64,000 nt of DNA, from positions 1 to 64,000 of IMG/VR virus record IMGVR_UViG_3300032293_001294; one strand, given 5' to 3'. This stretch comes from a virus. This document shows positions 9,423 through 17,229 of this stretch, in pieces. Position 1 is the first letter of the stretch. Each line of letters opens with the position of its first letter. A program made the translations under genes and the position numbers. A model generated the notes under the pieces. It did not search any database, was not told the DNA's origin, and saw only the letters and a list, made by a program, of their open reading frames with translations.

Positions 9423-10725
9423 TATAACCCCATAAAATTTCTACATTGTAACTTGTTAAAGGATCGTTTGTATTAATACTATTAGCATACCAACCATTAA
9501 CCCAACCTACTGGTTTATTAATTTCTAACACACGTGTTTTAATGATCAGTCGTTTACCTAGTACTGCTGGAAAAGCACCGGCTTCAATAGTAGTAACACT
9601 GTCTGGTATTACGATTTCAAATAAAGAAGGTGTAGCAGCAAATGCGTTTGCACGAATTGTAGTTAAACCTTGATTGAGTAAGATAGTATGTCCTTTAAAG
9701 CCATTAAATGCATTAGACTGCAGTTCTAAAATACTCTTAGGTAAATAAATACCTTGTGTTAACAAATCTGGTGTAGGTGGCGTAGGTGTCGTAATAAAAT
9801 TACTTTTAATTGTTTTAGCAATGATACTACCAATTTTTTCTGGAATAATTAAATTAATAAGTTTAGGTCTTGCATTTGTATTAATAGAAACTAAACCTAA
9901 ACTTGTAATATCCAAAGTATTAACAGAAGTCCAAAAAGCATATAAATTAAGATCAGCACGCATAGGTACTTTTATTCCACCAGTTACTCCAAGCTGTGCT
10001 ACTGTATAACCATTTGATGCTGTAACACCTGCGGCACGATGCTCTCTAGTCCAACCAGCAAACGTATATATAAACTGTCCATCTAAAGAAGCAAACTCAT
10101 TAAATCCTGCAAGAGGATATTTAATTGTAGCAACTTCATCATATAAATATACTTTACTGTCAATTGTAAAAGAATTACCTGCAGGTACATAAAGATTGTT
10201 GTTGTCTGGATAATAATTAATTCTGAATCTAAACGTAGGAATATTTAAGTTACGTTCATTGTGTTGAATAATACCTTGTGCCGTATCTAAACCAAAGAAT
10301 ACGCCTTGATCTGGGTTTTGTCTGAATTCAACAGGAACACTGTTAAACTCTTTTTGAAACATATCAAATAAACCTTCTTGCATTTCAAGTAAGTATTTAT
10401 TATAAATGGTTGTAAATTCTTCATCACGTGCTAGTATTTCTGCTGCAATGTAGGGGATAATTACACTATGAAAGTATTCTTCTTTGATGATTTCATACTC
10501 TGCAATTGTTTGTTCATCACCATTTTCATCTATTTCTATTTGAGGAATACTATAAGTATCAGTAGGCGTTTTTAAATACAGTGTAAGTTTAGGATACTTT
10601 GTACCCAAAAAACTATTGATCTTTGTAATAGCTTTGTCAGCATCGTACTTAATATCAAACCAAGTAAGGTTATACCTTAAGGTTAACTGATTAAGACGGT
10701 CAATTAGTTCTTGTTGTGTTAGCAT
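9415..10725 (-). CDS. Tail adaptor-like protein with InlB-type and BspA leucine-rich domains
   Basis: 436 residues. The N-terminal ~150 residues are helical (LTQQELIDRLNQLTLRYN) and fit a head-tail adaptor (tubular protein A type). Residues about 165-275 look like a Listeria-Bacteroides InlB B-repeat: TFAGWTREH and then MRADLNLYAFWT. Residues about 318-395 are BspA-type leucine-rich repeats (ILELQSNAFNGF, TTIRANAF, TTIEAGAF). These C-terminal folds are known from bacterial surface proteins and would be exposed on the virion, where they could bind host surfaces or glycans. It has its own promoter and follows a terminator, and overlaps the big tail gene by 8 nt. Adaptor function is inferred; the appended domains are seen. 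Confidence 0.55.
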   Translation of the reverse strand: MLTQQELIDRLNQLTLRYNLTWFDIKYDADKAITKINSFLGTKYPKLTLYLKTPTDTYSIPQIEIDENGDEQTIAEYEIIKEEYFHSVIIPYIAAEILARDEEFTTIYNKYLLEMQEGLFDMFQKEFNSVPVEFRQNPDQGVFFGLDTAQGIIQHNERNLNIPTFRFRINYYPDNNNLYVPAGNSFTIDSKVYLYDEVATIKYPLAGFNEFASLDGQFIYTFAGWTREHRAAGVTASNGYTVAQLGVTGGIKVPMRADLNLYAFWTSVNTLDITSLGLVSINTNARPKLINLIIPEKIGSIIAKTIKSNFITTPTPPTPDLLTQGIYLPKSILELQSNAFNGFKGHTILLNQGLTTIRANAFAATPSLFEIVIPDSVTTIEAGAFPAVLGKRLIIKTRVLEINKPVGWVNGWYANSINTNDPLTSYNVEILWGYNG

Positions 10726-10747
10726 TTCAAAAGGTCCTCACAGTTTG

Positions 10748-10758
10748 ATTATAACACA
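10748..10758 (-). promoter_or_regulatory. Extended -10 promoter for the tail block
   Basis: The minus strand reads TGTGTTATAAT, a perfect extended -10 (TGnTATAAT), 23 nt before the adaptor start. It lies directly downstream of a hairpin terminator, so a new transcript starts here. No good -35 box is visible at 16-18 nt. Confidence 0.6.
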
Positions 10759-10785
10759 AAAGATTTTAAACAATAGTCCAATTAG

Positions 10786-10809
10786 TAAAAACACACCCGA
10801 AGGTGTGTT
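10786..10809 (-). terminator. Intrinsic terminator after the scaffold-like gene
   Basis: Read on the minus strand: an 8-bp stem (AACACACC / GGTGTGTT) closed by a TTCG tetraloop and followed by T residues. It sits just past the scaffold-like gene and before the tail-block promoter. Confidence 0.8.
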
Positions 10810-10815
10810 CTTATT

Positions 10816-11763
10816 TTACTTTTTACGTTCAGCTGCTTGAGATAACAAATCTGACAACGACGGTCCGCTATTATTAATAGGTTTAGGTTGTGCTGGTTGT
10901 GCTGGGTTTGCAACTGGTACTTTAGCTTGACGAGCACGTTCTTCTTCCCATTTAGTTTTAGCTTGTGTAACAGCAGTATCAATTTGTTGTTTTAACAACT
11001 TATCACGGTAAACAAGAATGTAGAGATCTTGTAAGTCTCCACCCTGTGCTAACCATTGGTATGGATTTTTCTTTACAGACATTGCGTCTTTAAAGAAGTT
11101 GTTAACTTCAGAACCTTTAATATTCATATTTTGTTGAAGATTAGTAAGGGCACGATCCATTGAAATTTGAAGTCTTTGCTTTTGAATTTCAACCTTTTCT
11201 CTATCAATACGTTCAATTTCAGCTTGAACTTCAGGGGTAATTCCTTTGGCTTCTGCTTTAATTTTAGTATCAGATTGATCCATTGCTTTAGTTAAAGCAT
11301 CATAATCGATCTTACCTTCCTTCATGAATTCTTTAAGTTTAAATTCATAAGTTCCAGTAGTATACCGTTGTACAAGCGCTTCAATCTTTTCTTTACTAGC
11401 TTTTTCAGTAGCATACTTATCCCGAATTTCTTTCATCGGGTTTATTTTGCCGTCTTTCTTTTCTTCTGGTTTAATATCTGCTGGTTTAACCTCAGCCGAT
11501 TTAACTTCAGTTGTAGCGGGTGCTGATGTTTCAGTTGCTGGTTTTGCAGGTGTTGGTTCAGCTAACTTTGCTTGTACCAATTGATCAGCTGCTTTATCAG
11601 TAGCAGTAGCAGTAGCTGCTTCAACTTTAGGTTGTTCAGTTGTCGTCGTATTGTTGACAACTGGAGCATCAGCAGTTGCTGGAGCTGGGGTTGGAGCTGC
11701 TGCAGTTGGTTTATTACCTGCAGCTTGACTTAACACGTCATTTAAACTAATTTTGTCTGCCAT
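10816..11763 (-). CDS. Scaffold-like head protein
   Basis: 315 residues. The first ~110 residues are disordered and Ala/Pro/Thr-rich; residues about 110-290 are charged helices (EIDREKVEIQKQRLQI). This long-helix, low-complexity make-up fits a capsid scaffolding protein. The motif SL(N/S)D(V/L)LSQAA occurs twice, at residues 6-15 and about 302-311, at the two ends of the protein, suggesting two equivalent docking sites. It lies between portal-proximal head genes and the tail adaptor. There is no capsid protein next to it in this window, which is unusual for a scaffold. It is too helical and too short to be the major capsid protein itself. Confidence 0.5.
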   Translation of the reverse strand: MADKISLNDVLSQAAGNKPTAAAPTPAPATADAPVVNNTTTTEQPKVEAATATATDKAADQLVQAKLAEPTPAKPATETSAPATTEVKSAEVKPADIKPEEKKDGKINPMKEIRDKYATEKASKEKIEALVQRYTTGTYEFKLKEFMKEGKIDYDALTKAMDQSDTKIKAEAKGITPEVQAEIERIDREKVEIQKQRLQISMDRALTNLQQNMNIKGSEVNNFFKDAMSVKKNPYQWLAQGGDLQDLYILVYRDKLLKQQIDTAVTQAKTKWEEERARQAKVPVANPAQPAQPKPINNSGPSLSDLLSQAAERKK

Positions 11764-11918
11764 TATTGTTTACCTCCTTCAGGTTTTTTTGGCTCTTGAG
11801 CATTGAGGGTTTCCACAATGTTTTCAATAAACTTAGCGACTTGATCATATGGTAGTCTGGCTAGTGAGTTTAAAATGACTTTAACTTCTTCGACTGTGAA
11901 TTCAAATTTGTACTTCAT
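11763..11918 (-). CDS. Small hypothetical protein (51 aa)
   Basis: 51 residues: one amphipathic helix pair (residues about 9-40, VEEVKVILNSLARLPYDQ) and a Lys/Pro/Gly tail. AGGAG lies 9 nt before the ATG, and its TAA overlaps the ATG of the scaffold-like gene, so the two are translationally coupled. It may be a head assembly cofactor; no family is recognised. Confidence 0.6.
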   Translation of the reverse strand: MKYKFEFTVEEVKVILNSLARLPYDQVAKFIENIVETLNAQEPKKPEGGKQ

Positions 11919-11920
11919 GT

Positions 11921-12274
11921 TTATTTTTCTCCTTTAAACATTTTTAATAAATCGATGTATATTTTGGCTTCAATAATAGACTTGTCTATTTTATCTTGCA
12001 TAAACTTTTCAACTTCTTTGTCAGATGCTAGTACTTGGTTATCTTTGATAATGTTTTGAATATCTCGAATAGTTGCAAGGTTTACATCAAGACTTTGATC
12101 AACTATAGCAGTGGGTTTTGGAATGTGTATATCAGGGACTTTTTTACCTAAAGATACTTTTGAAACATACGACGCTGATACACCATACTTTTTAGCAACA
12201 TCTTTGTTTAGCATTCCTAATCCTACGTCGGCTAGAATTTGCATATCAATTTCTGCACTAATTCGTTTTGGCAT
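11921..12274 (-). CDS. Helix-turn-helix protein
   Basis: 117 residues. Residues about 18-45 (GLGMLNKDVAKKYGVSASYVSKV) form a clear helix-turn-helix of the kind used in transposase, resolvase and small-terminase DNA-binding domains; the rest is helical and charged. It overlaps the membrane protein gene by 17 nt and precedes the 51-residue gene. Possible roles are a late-gene regulator or a DNA-binding packaging accessory. The HTH is seen; the target is unknown. Confidence 0.55.
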   Translation of the reverse strand: MPKRISAEIDMQILADVGLGMLNKDVAKKYGVSASYVSKVSLGKKVPDIHIPKPTAIVDQSLDVNLATIRDIQNIIKDNQVLASDKEVEKFMQDKIDKSIIEAKIYIDLLKMFKGEK

Positions 12275-13496
12275 TTTGCACCTCCTTTAACTCTTTAGGT
12301 ATATCTTTCTTTAAGTCCGCTAAGTAAAGGAGTCCAATTGCACGTCGACTAATCAAGTTATTAACAAGTTGCGTATCCATAAATACATTACTGTAATCAA
12401 TTGACAATGGTATTTGTAAGATAAGCGGTGCAATCTTAGATATCGCATTGACAACAATCCAGAAGGGATCTTGTTGATAAGAAGATACGGCAGTTACTGT
12501 AAATAAAACTGCGAATAAGAATGTATTAATAAGTGCCCATAAAACTTTACTACCTGCATCTTTAGCAATACGTTTTTCGTTACTATTAATTAATGAGTAA
12601 CTGTCAACACTTAATCCAGAATTATCACTGCCATTGTAAACAAACATTGGACTAATGTACTTAAAGTGTTTAACGTGTCCATCCACAACATATTCTTTAA
12701 TGTATGAATCATCTAACAATTGTAGTAGACGTTCTTTCTTTTTAATATAACGACGTTCTTTCCAGGAAAGTTTACCGATTATTTTAAGTGATGATGCAGC
12801 GTCTTCAGGTTTATTACGTAATGTTTCAAAGTATGTTTTAAGTTTTTTACGAACTTCATAAGTTGTTTTTTGTTCTAACTTATCAATATTATACTTAACA
12901 TTAGTTTTATGTTGTTGGATTTTACGATGGTAGTTAAACACATCATGTATCCATGGTTCAAATGTAACAGGGTCTAAATGTTTTTCAGTCATATCTTCGA
13001 CTTGGTTTGACAAATCAACATAACGTTTGTATTTATCTTTAGCTAAAACAATTAAGTAGTTGAATAAACTATAAAACAAAATAATAGCAGAACCAATTGA
13101 AATAGTCGTAGACACGTACCAAAATGGATATTCAAAAAAGAATTGTGTATACACTTGTACTTTAAAATTGTCTGGTATTTCTACTTCAAACGGGTTTGTA
13201 CCCGGATTATCAATAACGTACGTCGTTATATATAGATTTATATTTTGTTGAGAGAACCATGTTAAACGATAGTTTACGTTTTCTGCTTTCATGATTTCAT
13301 ACTCACCATACGTACGATCAACAGCGCTAACTGTGTATTGCGCTTGTCCTTCGATAACCGGCAACACACCGTTAATACCAAGTACAATCAACAAAGACAA
13401 AAGTAAAAATATAACACTTCGTGACTTTTTGTTTGTCACAATCTGCGATGCTTTTTCCACCGCTTGTTCTACTTTTGATTGTCTTACTTCTGCCAT
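12258..13496 (-). CDS. Large membrane protein of the head block, hypothetical
   Basis: 412 residues with hydrophobic segments at about 28-47, 126-152, 318-338 and 342-366. Between the first two lies an ~80-residue soluble, probably extracytoplasmic, domain (residues 50-125); between the second and third is a ~160-residue highly charged, coiled-coil-like cytoplasmic domain. A 400-residue polytopic protein inside a head-gene block is unusual; it could be a superinfection-exclusion protein, a membrane-remodelling protein or a virion membrane protein. No family is recognised. The upstream ribosome site is weak, and the start follows the preceding stop by 1 nt. Confidence 0.45.
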   Translation of the reverse strand: MAEVRQSKVEQAVEKASQIVTNKKSRSVIFLLLSLLIVLGINGVLPVIEGQAQYTVSAVDRTYGEYEIMKAENVNYRLTWFSQQNINLYITTYVIDNPGTNPFEVEIPDNFKVQVYTQFFFEYPFWYVSTTISIGSAIILFYSLFNYLIVLAKDKYKRYVDLSNQVEDMTEKHLDPVTFEPWIHDVFNYHRKIQQHKTNVKYNIDKLEQKTTYEVRKKLKTYFETLRNKPEDAASSLKIIGKLSWKERRYIKKKERLLQLLDDSYIKEYVVDGHVKHFKYISPMFVYNGSDNSGLSVDSYSLINSNEKRIAKDAGSKVLWALINTFLFAVLFTVTAVSSYQQDPFWIVVNAISKIAPLILQIPLSIDYSNVFMDTQLVNNLISRRAIGLLYLADLKKDIPKELKEVQNAKTN

Positions 13497-13497
13497 A

Positions 13498-13731
13498 TTA
13501 AATATCCGTTAATGTAAAAGTTGCTTTTTTAACAAGATCGTATTGATCATCACGTTCTTTAACTTCTGTATAAGTAGCAGTGATTGGCTCACGTACATCC
13601 GCTAACCAAACTGTTAAAGCAAAAGCTTCAGGTGTTTGTAGAGTAGCAGGAATGGTAAGTTTGCCAAATGCAACAACTGAACGAACATCAACAGCTACAT
13701 CTTTTAATTCTACGAATCTAATCTGTTCCAT
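13498..13731 (-). CDS. Small beta-rich hypothetical protein
   Basis: 77 residues with alternating hydrophobic strands (VAVDVRSVVAF, TIPATLQ, EPITATYTEV) and no membrane segment. A strong AAGGAGG site precedes the ATG. Located between an acetyltransferase-like gene and the large membrane protein. It could be a small decoration or stabilising protein; no family is recognised. Confidence 0.5.
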   Translation of the reverse strand: MEQIRFVELKDVAVDVRSVVAFGKLTIPATLQTPEAFALTVWLADVREPITATYTEVKERDDQYDLVKKATFTLTDI

Positions 13732-13745
13732 ATTTATTTTCCTCC

Positions 13746-14180
13746 TTAAATGTGGATGACGTATTCTATTTGTGTATCTTTACTTTTAAGTACTTTAGCT
13801 TTAATAAATTTAGCTAATGTTTGCATGCGTTTATTTTCTAAATGTACAATAAAGTGTATTGGTCTTATATACATTTTTAACTGGATAATCATTTCAAGTA
13901 ACACAGGTAATGATCCTAAACGATGCTTTGGATCTACATACATTTCTGTAATAAATAATTCATTATCATTATTTAAATCGAAGCTAGTAAATCCAATTGT
14001 TTTTCCTTCGTCATTAAGAAGCATCACGCACTCACCTTTAATAACTTTATAATGTAAGTTAGTTAGTTTTACAAAAAAGTGTTGATTATCAAAGAATAAT
14101 AATTTTTTATCTTCTTCAGACATTTGACCAAACATTTCAATAACTTTATATAAGTCAGGGTGGCTGCTGTAATGTATCAT
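13746..14180 (-). CDS. GNAT acetyltransferase-like protein
   Basis: 144 residues with the order of elements expected of a GNAT fold: strand IGFTSFDL, then ELFITEMYVDPKHR (core strands and start of the cofactor-binding loop), a helix LPVLLEMIIQLK, and VHLENKRMQTLAKF near the C-terminus. The usual R/Q-x-x-G-x-G/A loop is degenerate (HRLGSL), so acetyl-CoA binding is uncertain. GNAT-like genes occur in phage head blocks. It overlaps the zinc-ribbon gene by 4 nt. Confidence 0.45.
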   Translation of the reverse strand: MIHYSSHPDLYKVIEMFGQMSEEDKKLLFFDNQHFFVKLTNLHYKVIKGECVMLLNDEGKTIGFTSFDLNNDNELFITEMYVDPKHRLGSLPVLLEMIIQLKMYIRPIHFIVHLENKRMQTLAKFIKAKVLKSKDTQIEYVIHI

Positions 14181-14461
14181 CCGATGTTAGGATCCCATCC
14201 ACCGTCATCATCCTCATAAGGATTTTCAGGTTCTTGTGTTACTTCTTCATAATCAACGTCTCCATCAAAATCAACGTAGTTGTCTGTATTAGTAGGCGTA
14301 TCAACAACTATATTTTTTTCTTTAGAAGTTACTACAATTTTGTTGGCTTTACAATTTGTACATAAGAAGATATCAATAATTTTATTTAAACCTTCTATTT
14401 TACTTAACAACAAACTAAATCTAGTACCTTCGCATTTATCACATCTTAGCGGTTTTGACAT
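14177..14461 (-). CDS. Small zinc-ribbon protein
   Basis: 94 residues. CDKC near residue 8 and CTNC near residue 37 form a two-knuckle zinc ribbon; the C-terminal half is very acidic and disordered (repeated Asp/Glu/Asn). It overlaps the 162-residue gene by 23 nt and has GGAGG before its start. The acidic tail on a zinc ribbon could mimic nucleic acid or contact a basic partner. The exact function is unknown. Confidence 0.55.
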   Translation of the reverse strand: MSKPLRCDKCEGTRFSLLLSKIEGLNKIIDIFLCTNCKANKIVVTSKEKNIVVDTPTNTDNYVDFDGDVDYEEVTQEPENPYEDDDGGWDPNIG

Positions 14462-14927
14462 CTTTACCTGGGTCCTCCTCTTTGACTTCTTTGGCTAAGT
14501 CTTCAATAAAGCGCTTGTGATCAGCAGCTTCATCAGGTTTCATTTCAGTAACAAGCGTTTGTTGATGTTTAATAGCCTCGCTAATAAATTCAATATCAGG
14601 AAATAAATCTTTTAAAGTGTTATTAAACACATCTGAGATTGCTTGATAAATGGCTTTACGGGTAACATATAATGCGTTATCGTTTTTTTCATCTTTAAAA
14701 ATATAAGCTTTGGCCTCGACTTCAGCTTTAGTTGCTGGACGTAATACAGGTAAGTCTGCTAGAATTGCAGTCAAACCAACTTTGACACTACTAAGCATAA
14801 CGTTTAAATATGGTTTAATATCAGTCATCACACCACGTTTTTGTTTAGGAACAATACGTGCTTCTAGCTCACCTTTAATCATATCTGCAGCGAATGAGAT
14901 TTTAATTACGTCAGTCTTTTTTGGCAT
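14439..14927 (-). CDS. Hypothetical head-region protein
   Basis: 162 residues, mixed alpha/beta with a charged C-terminal helix (residues about 130-160). It is the first gene after the portal terminator and carries its own promoter 22 nt before the start, with an AAGGAGG site. Location between portal and scaffold suggests a head-assembly part or capsid accessory. No motif is recognised. Confidence 0.5.
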   Translation of the reverse strand: MPKKTDVIKISFAADMIKGELEARIVPKQKRGVMTDIKPYLNVMLSSVKVGLTAILADLPVLRPATKAEVEAKAYIFKDEKNDNALYVTRKAIYQAISDVFNNTLKDLFPDIEFISEAIKHQQTLVTEMKPDEAADHKRFIEDLAKEVKEEDPGKDVKTAKM

Positions 14928-14948
14928 AAAGCCTCCTTGGTTTTCTTA

Positions 14949-14959
14949 AGTATATCATA
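14949..14959 (-). promoter_or_regulatory. Extended -10 promoter for the head block
   Basis: The minus strand reads TATGATATACT, followed by TTAAG, then AAGGAGG and the ATG. The leader is only about 15 nt. It sits between the portal terminator and the next gene. Confidence 0.55.
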
Positions 14960-14964
14960 CCATA

Positions 14965-14995
14965 TAAAAAACACAAGATGTGTATATCTTGTGTT
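14965..14995 (-). terminator. Intrinsic terminator after the portal gene
   Basis: On the minus strand a 10-bp perfect stem (AACACAAGAT / ATCTTGTGTT) with a 6-nt loop is followed by TTTTT. It lies 25 nt past the portal stop and ends the terminase-portal transcript. Confidence 0.8.
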
Positions 14996-15019
14996 CTTTG
15001 TGTAAACTTTTACAATTGT

Positions 15020-16819
15020 CTACTTAAACCCTTGTCCCATACCAGGATCTTGTTGAATCGCATTCTTTTCTTCGATTAAGATAGTAATTGCTTGTTGGGC
15101 TGCTTGTTCTTCAGATAATCCTTGTGATAGTAATCGGCTGAATATAGAAGCAAAGTTGGTAAGATCAGCTACTAAAGTTTCTGCTGTACTATCTTGTTGT
15201 TCTTTTTCAAGACGTTGTAAGAATAAGTCTTTTTGTGGGAAGTCTGAGTACTTGACTAAATCTTGTGGAGTAATGATTTGTGGTTTAATTTGATACTGTG
15301 CTTGCATCTCATAGAGTGCTTTAGCTGAATCAAACAAGTTGGCTTGGTTCATTGGAAGCAGTGTCGATGCTGCAATATTGTAGTCAAATTTCATACCTCG
15401 TGCTCTTAACTCATTAAATTTAATTGTACTTTGATCAATAACACGGTTAGTGCCTGTAGCTGATAGTTTAGGTACAATATAAGATTTTTCACCACCATAA
15501 GCAAAGTAATATTCAAGTACTAATTTAGTTAAGTCTTCACAAAATTCTTCAAGTAATGTAATACGGCTGTTATCGGTTAACATGGTTACACGTGCTTGAA
15601 ATGCTTGAGTTGCGCCAGTTGTTTGAATACTATTTGTCATACGACCTTTATAGTATGGGTCAACACCTGTAACTTGAAAGATTGAATTTTCTAAACGTTG
15701 TTTAATATTACCTAAGTCAGGAATGACTGGAACGTCAACATAGTAAACTAAGTTACGTGGATCGCCTTTGGTTTCAAAAGAAGCTCCAGGAGTGCCACCG
15801 TAGTCAGCAAAGGAACGCATATTAATACGTCCATCTGTATTAACAAATCGTACCCGATTAAGTACACGATAAGGTTGGGTTGCTTCCATAGAGTCTAGCA
15901 TGTTAAGAGCAATAACAGTGTTAAGAACTTTATTTAATTTTGAATTTCCGTAAGGATTTGCATCTGGGCGTTGAGGACTATAACAAACAATAGGAAAACG
16001 TTTAAGTGGAATGTTTAAGTTTTCGTAGATAATCGTATCTTCGTTAAGTATAAAGATTTGATCGATTGTTCCTTTTTCATTACGAATAAAACATTCAATA
16101 AGAGAAACTACTTTATTGTCAGTAACTACTTGATTTGCATCTACATTAGCATTAGGAATTTTTTGATTAAGAGGATCTTTCGGAATACCATAAGATCCAT
16201 AACCACCTAATTTGTTTTGAGCAGTTTTGTCTGTAATCGCACCTTTATTTCTTTTAATAAACTCTTCAACAGGTTCTTTAAAATTAGGATTAGTTACAAG
16301 GGTATAAACATTAACAGCTCTTTCAATAAAAATAGCTTCACCATTTTTATATGAATCCACACTTGGGTCAAAATAAAGTTCATCAGGAGACAATGCTTTA
16401 AGTTTAATATGATTATCAGTGGCATCCCAATCTACACGCATTGCTCCTAAATTATATAACTCTGCGTTTTCACCAACATGTAAAAATTTATTTTTCATTC
16501 CCCAACGATTCCAGTTGTACGAAATGAATGCATTAAGATCTTGTACAGTTTTTTCATCCTTAGCAAACCGTGGAGTAATAGTGCCGATAAAAGCACCACT
16601 ATAAATAGAGTTCATATACCCTTGAACAACATATTCTAAATAATTCCAGTCAGGTGTAATAGAATATTCTTTTAAATTCTTTTTAAATAAAGTCCAAAAT
16701 TCACCTTTATATAAAGAACGAATAAGCCGCCACTCGCTTAAAATGCCTTGTTTATAAGCACGATACTCATCAAACATTTGTTTAATACGAAAAACATCAT
16801 AAGTAAAATTTTTTGTCAT
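15020..16819 (-). CDS. Portal protein
   Basis: 599 residues, the normal size for a podovirus-type portal. Characteristic features are the N-terminal FDEYRAYKQ-type helix, the NWNYLEYVVQGYMNS segment, GAMRVDWD (residues ~126-133), LSPDELYFDPS (~143-153) and a Gln-rich C-terminal barrel tail (EEQAAQQAITILIEE). The portal is the dodecameric ring through which DNA enters and leaves the capsid and on which the terminase docks. It lies two genes downstream of the large terminase, the standard packaging order. Its start overlaps the end of the small membrane protein gene. Identification rests on size, context and pattern. Confidence 0.8.
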   Translation of the reverse strand: MTKNFTYDVFRIKQMFDEYRAYKQGILSEWRLIRSLYKGEFWTLFKKNLKEYSITPDWNYLEYVVQGYMNSIYSGAFIGTITPRFAKDEKTVQDLNAFISYNWNRWGMKNKFLHVGENAELYNLGAMRVDWDATDNHIKLKALSPDELYFDPSVDSYKNGEAIFIERAVNVYTLVTNPNFKEPVEEFIKRNKGAITDKTAQNKLGGYGSYGIPKDPLNQKIPNANVDANQVVTDNKVVSLIECFIRNEKGTIDQIFILNEDTIIYENLNIPLKRFPIVCYSPQRPDANPYGNSKLNKVLNTVIALNMLDSMEATQPYRVLNRVRFVNTDGRINMRSFADYGGTPGASFETKGDPRNLVYYVDVPVIPDLGNIKQRLENSIFQVTGVDPYYKGRMTNSIQTTGATQAFQARVTMLTDNSRITLLEEFCEDLTKLVLEYYFAYGGEKSYIVPKLSATGTNRVIDQSTIKFNELRARGMKFDYNIAASTLLPMNQANLFDSAKALYEMQAQYQIKPQIITPQDLVKYSDFPQKDLFLQRLEKEQQDSTAETLVADLTNFASIFSRLLSQGLSEEQAAQQAITILIEEKNAIQQDPGMGQGFK

Positions 16820-17229
16820 TAATTCTTACCGTCCTTTACTTCAACACCTGTCATAATTTCCTGAAGTGTTTTGTCTAAAGCATCTTTTGTTTTTTGTGTA
16901 CTAGCAATAATTGCGTCTTCAATTTGTTTTAAACGAATACGTTCTTTTTTCTCTAATTCTTTTTTTTGTTGTTCACTTAATTCTTCTTGTGCTTCTTCTG
17001 GATTATCAGCTAATGTATTGTGTTGAGCAGCTTCAATAATAGCTTGAACAGGTCCGCTGATGTCTCCAACGTTATCTGCTTCTTTATTTCGGGATCCACG
17101 CACTGAGCGGTTTGTGGAAATCTTCTTCGTCGGTTTTTTCAGAATCTTCATCAAAAACACTGCTTGCAGTGATAACGCTGCTGCTACCAGTATAAGTGAT
17201 ATTGCTATTAAAGCCATCAGAATTTCCAT
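16819..17229 (-). CDS. Membrane-anchored coiled-coil protein overlapping terL
   Basis: 136 residues: an N-terminal transmembrane segment (about 3-29, ILMALIAISLILVAAALSLQAVF), a basic linker, then a Glu/Lys/Gln-rich coiled coil (about 75-125). The first 146 nt are also the end of the large terminase gene in another frame, yet AAGGAG sits 9 nt before the ATG, so the start looks genuine. It ends in a one-base overlap with the portal gene. Single-anchor coiled-coil proteins of this size include inner-membrane spanins and ejection accessories. The function is not known. Confidence 0.6.
   Translation of the reverse strand: MEILMALIAISLILVAAALSLQAVFLMKILKKPTKKISTNRSVRGSRNKEADNVGDISGPVQAIIEAAQHNTLADNPEEAQEELSEQQKKELEKKERIRLKQIEDAIIASTQKTKDALDKTLQEIMTGVEVKDGKN

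Noticed and set aside
10816-11763. Major capsid protein
   Set aside because: Half disordered and half charged helix, with no beta-rich capsid-type sequence.
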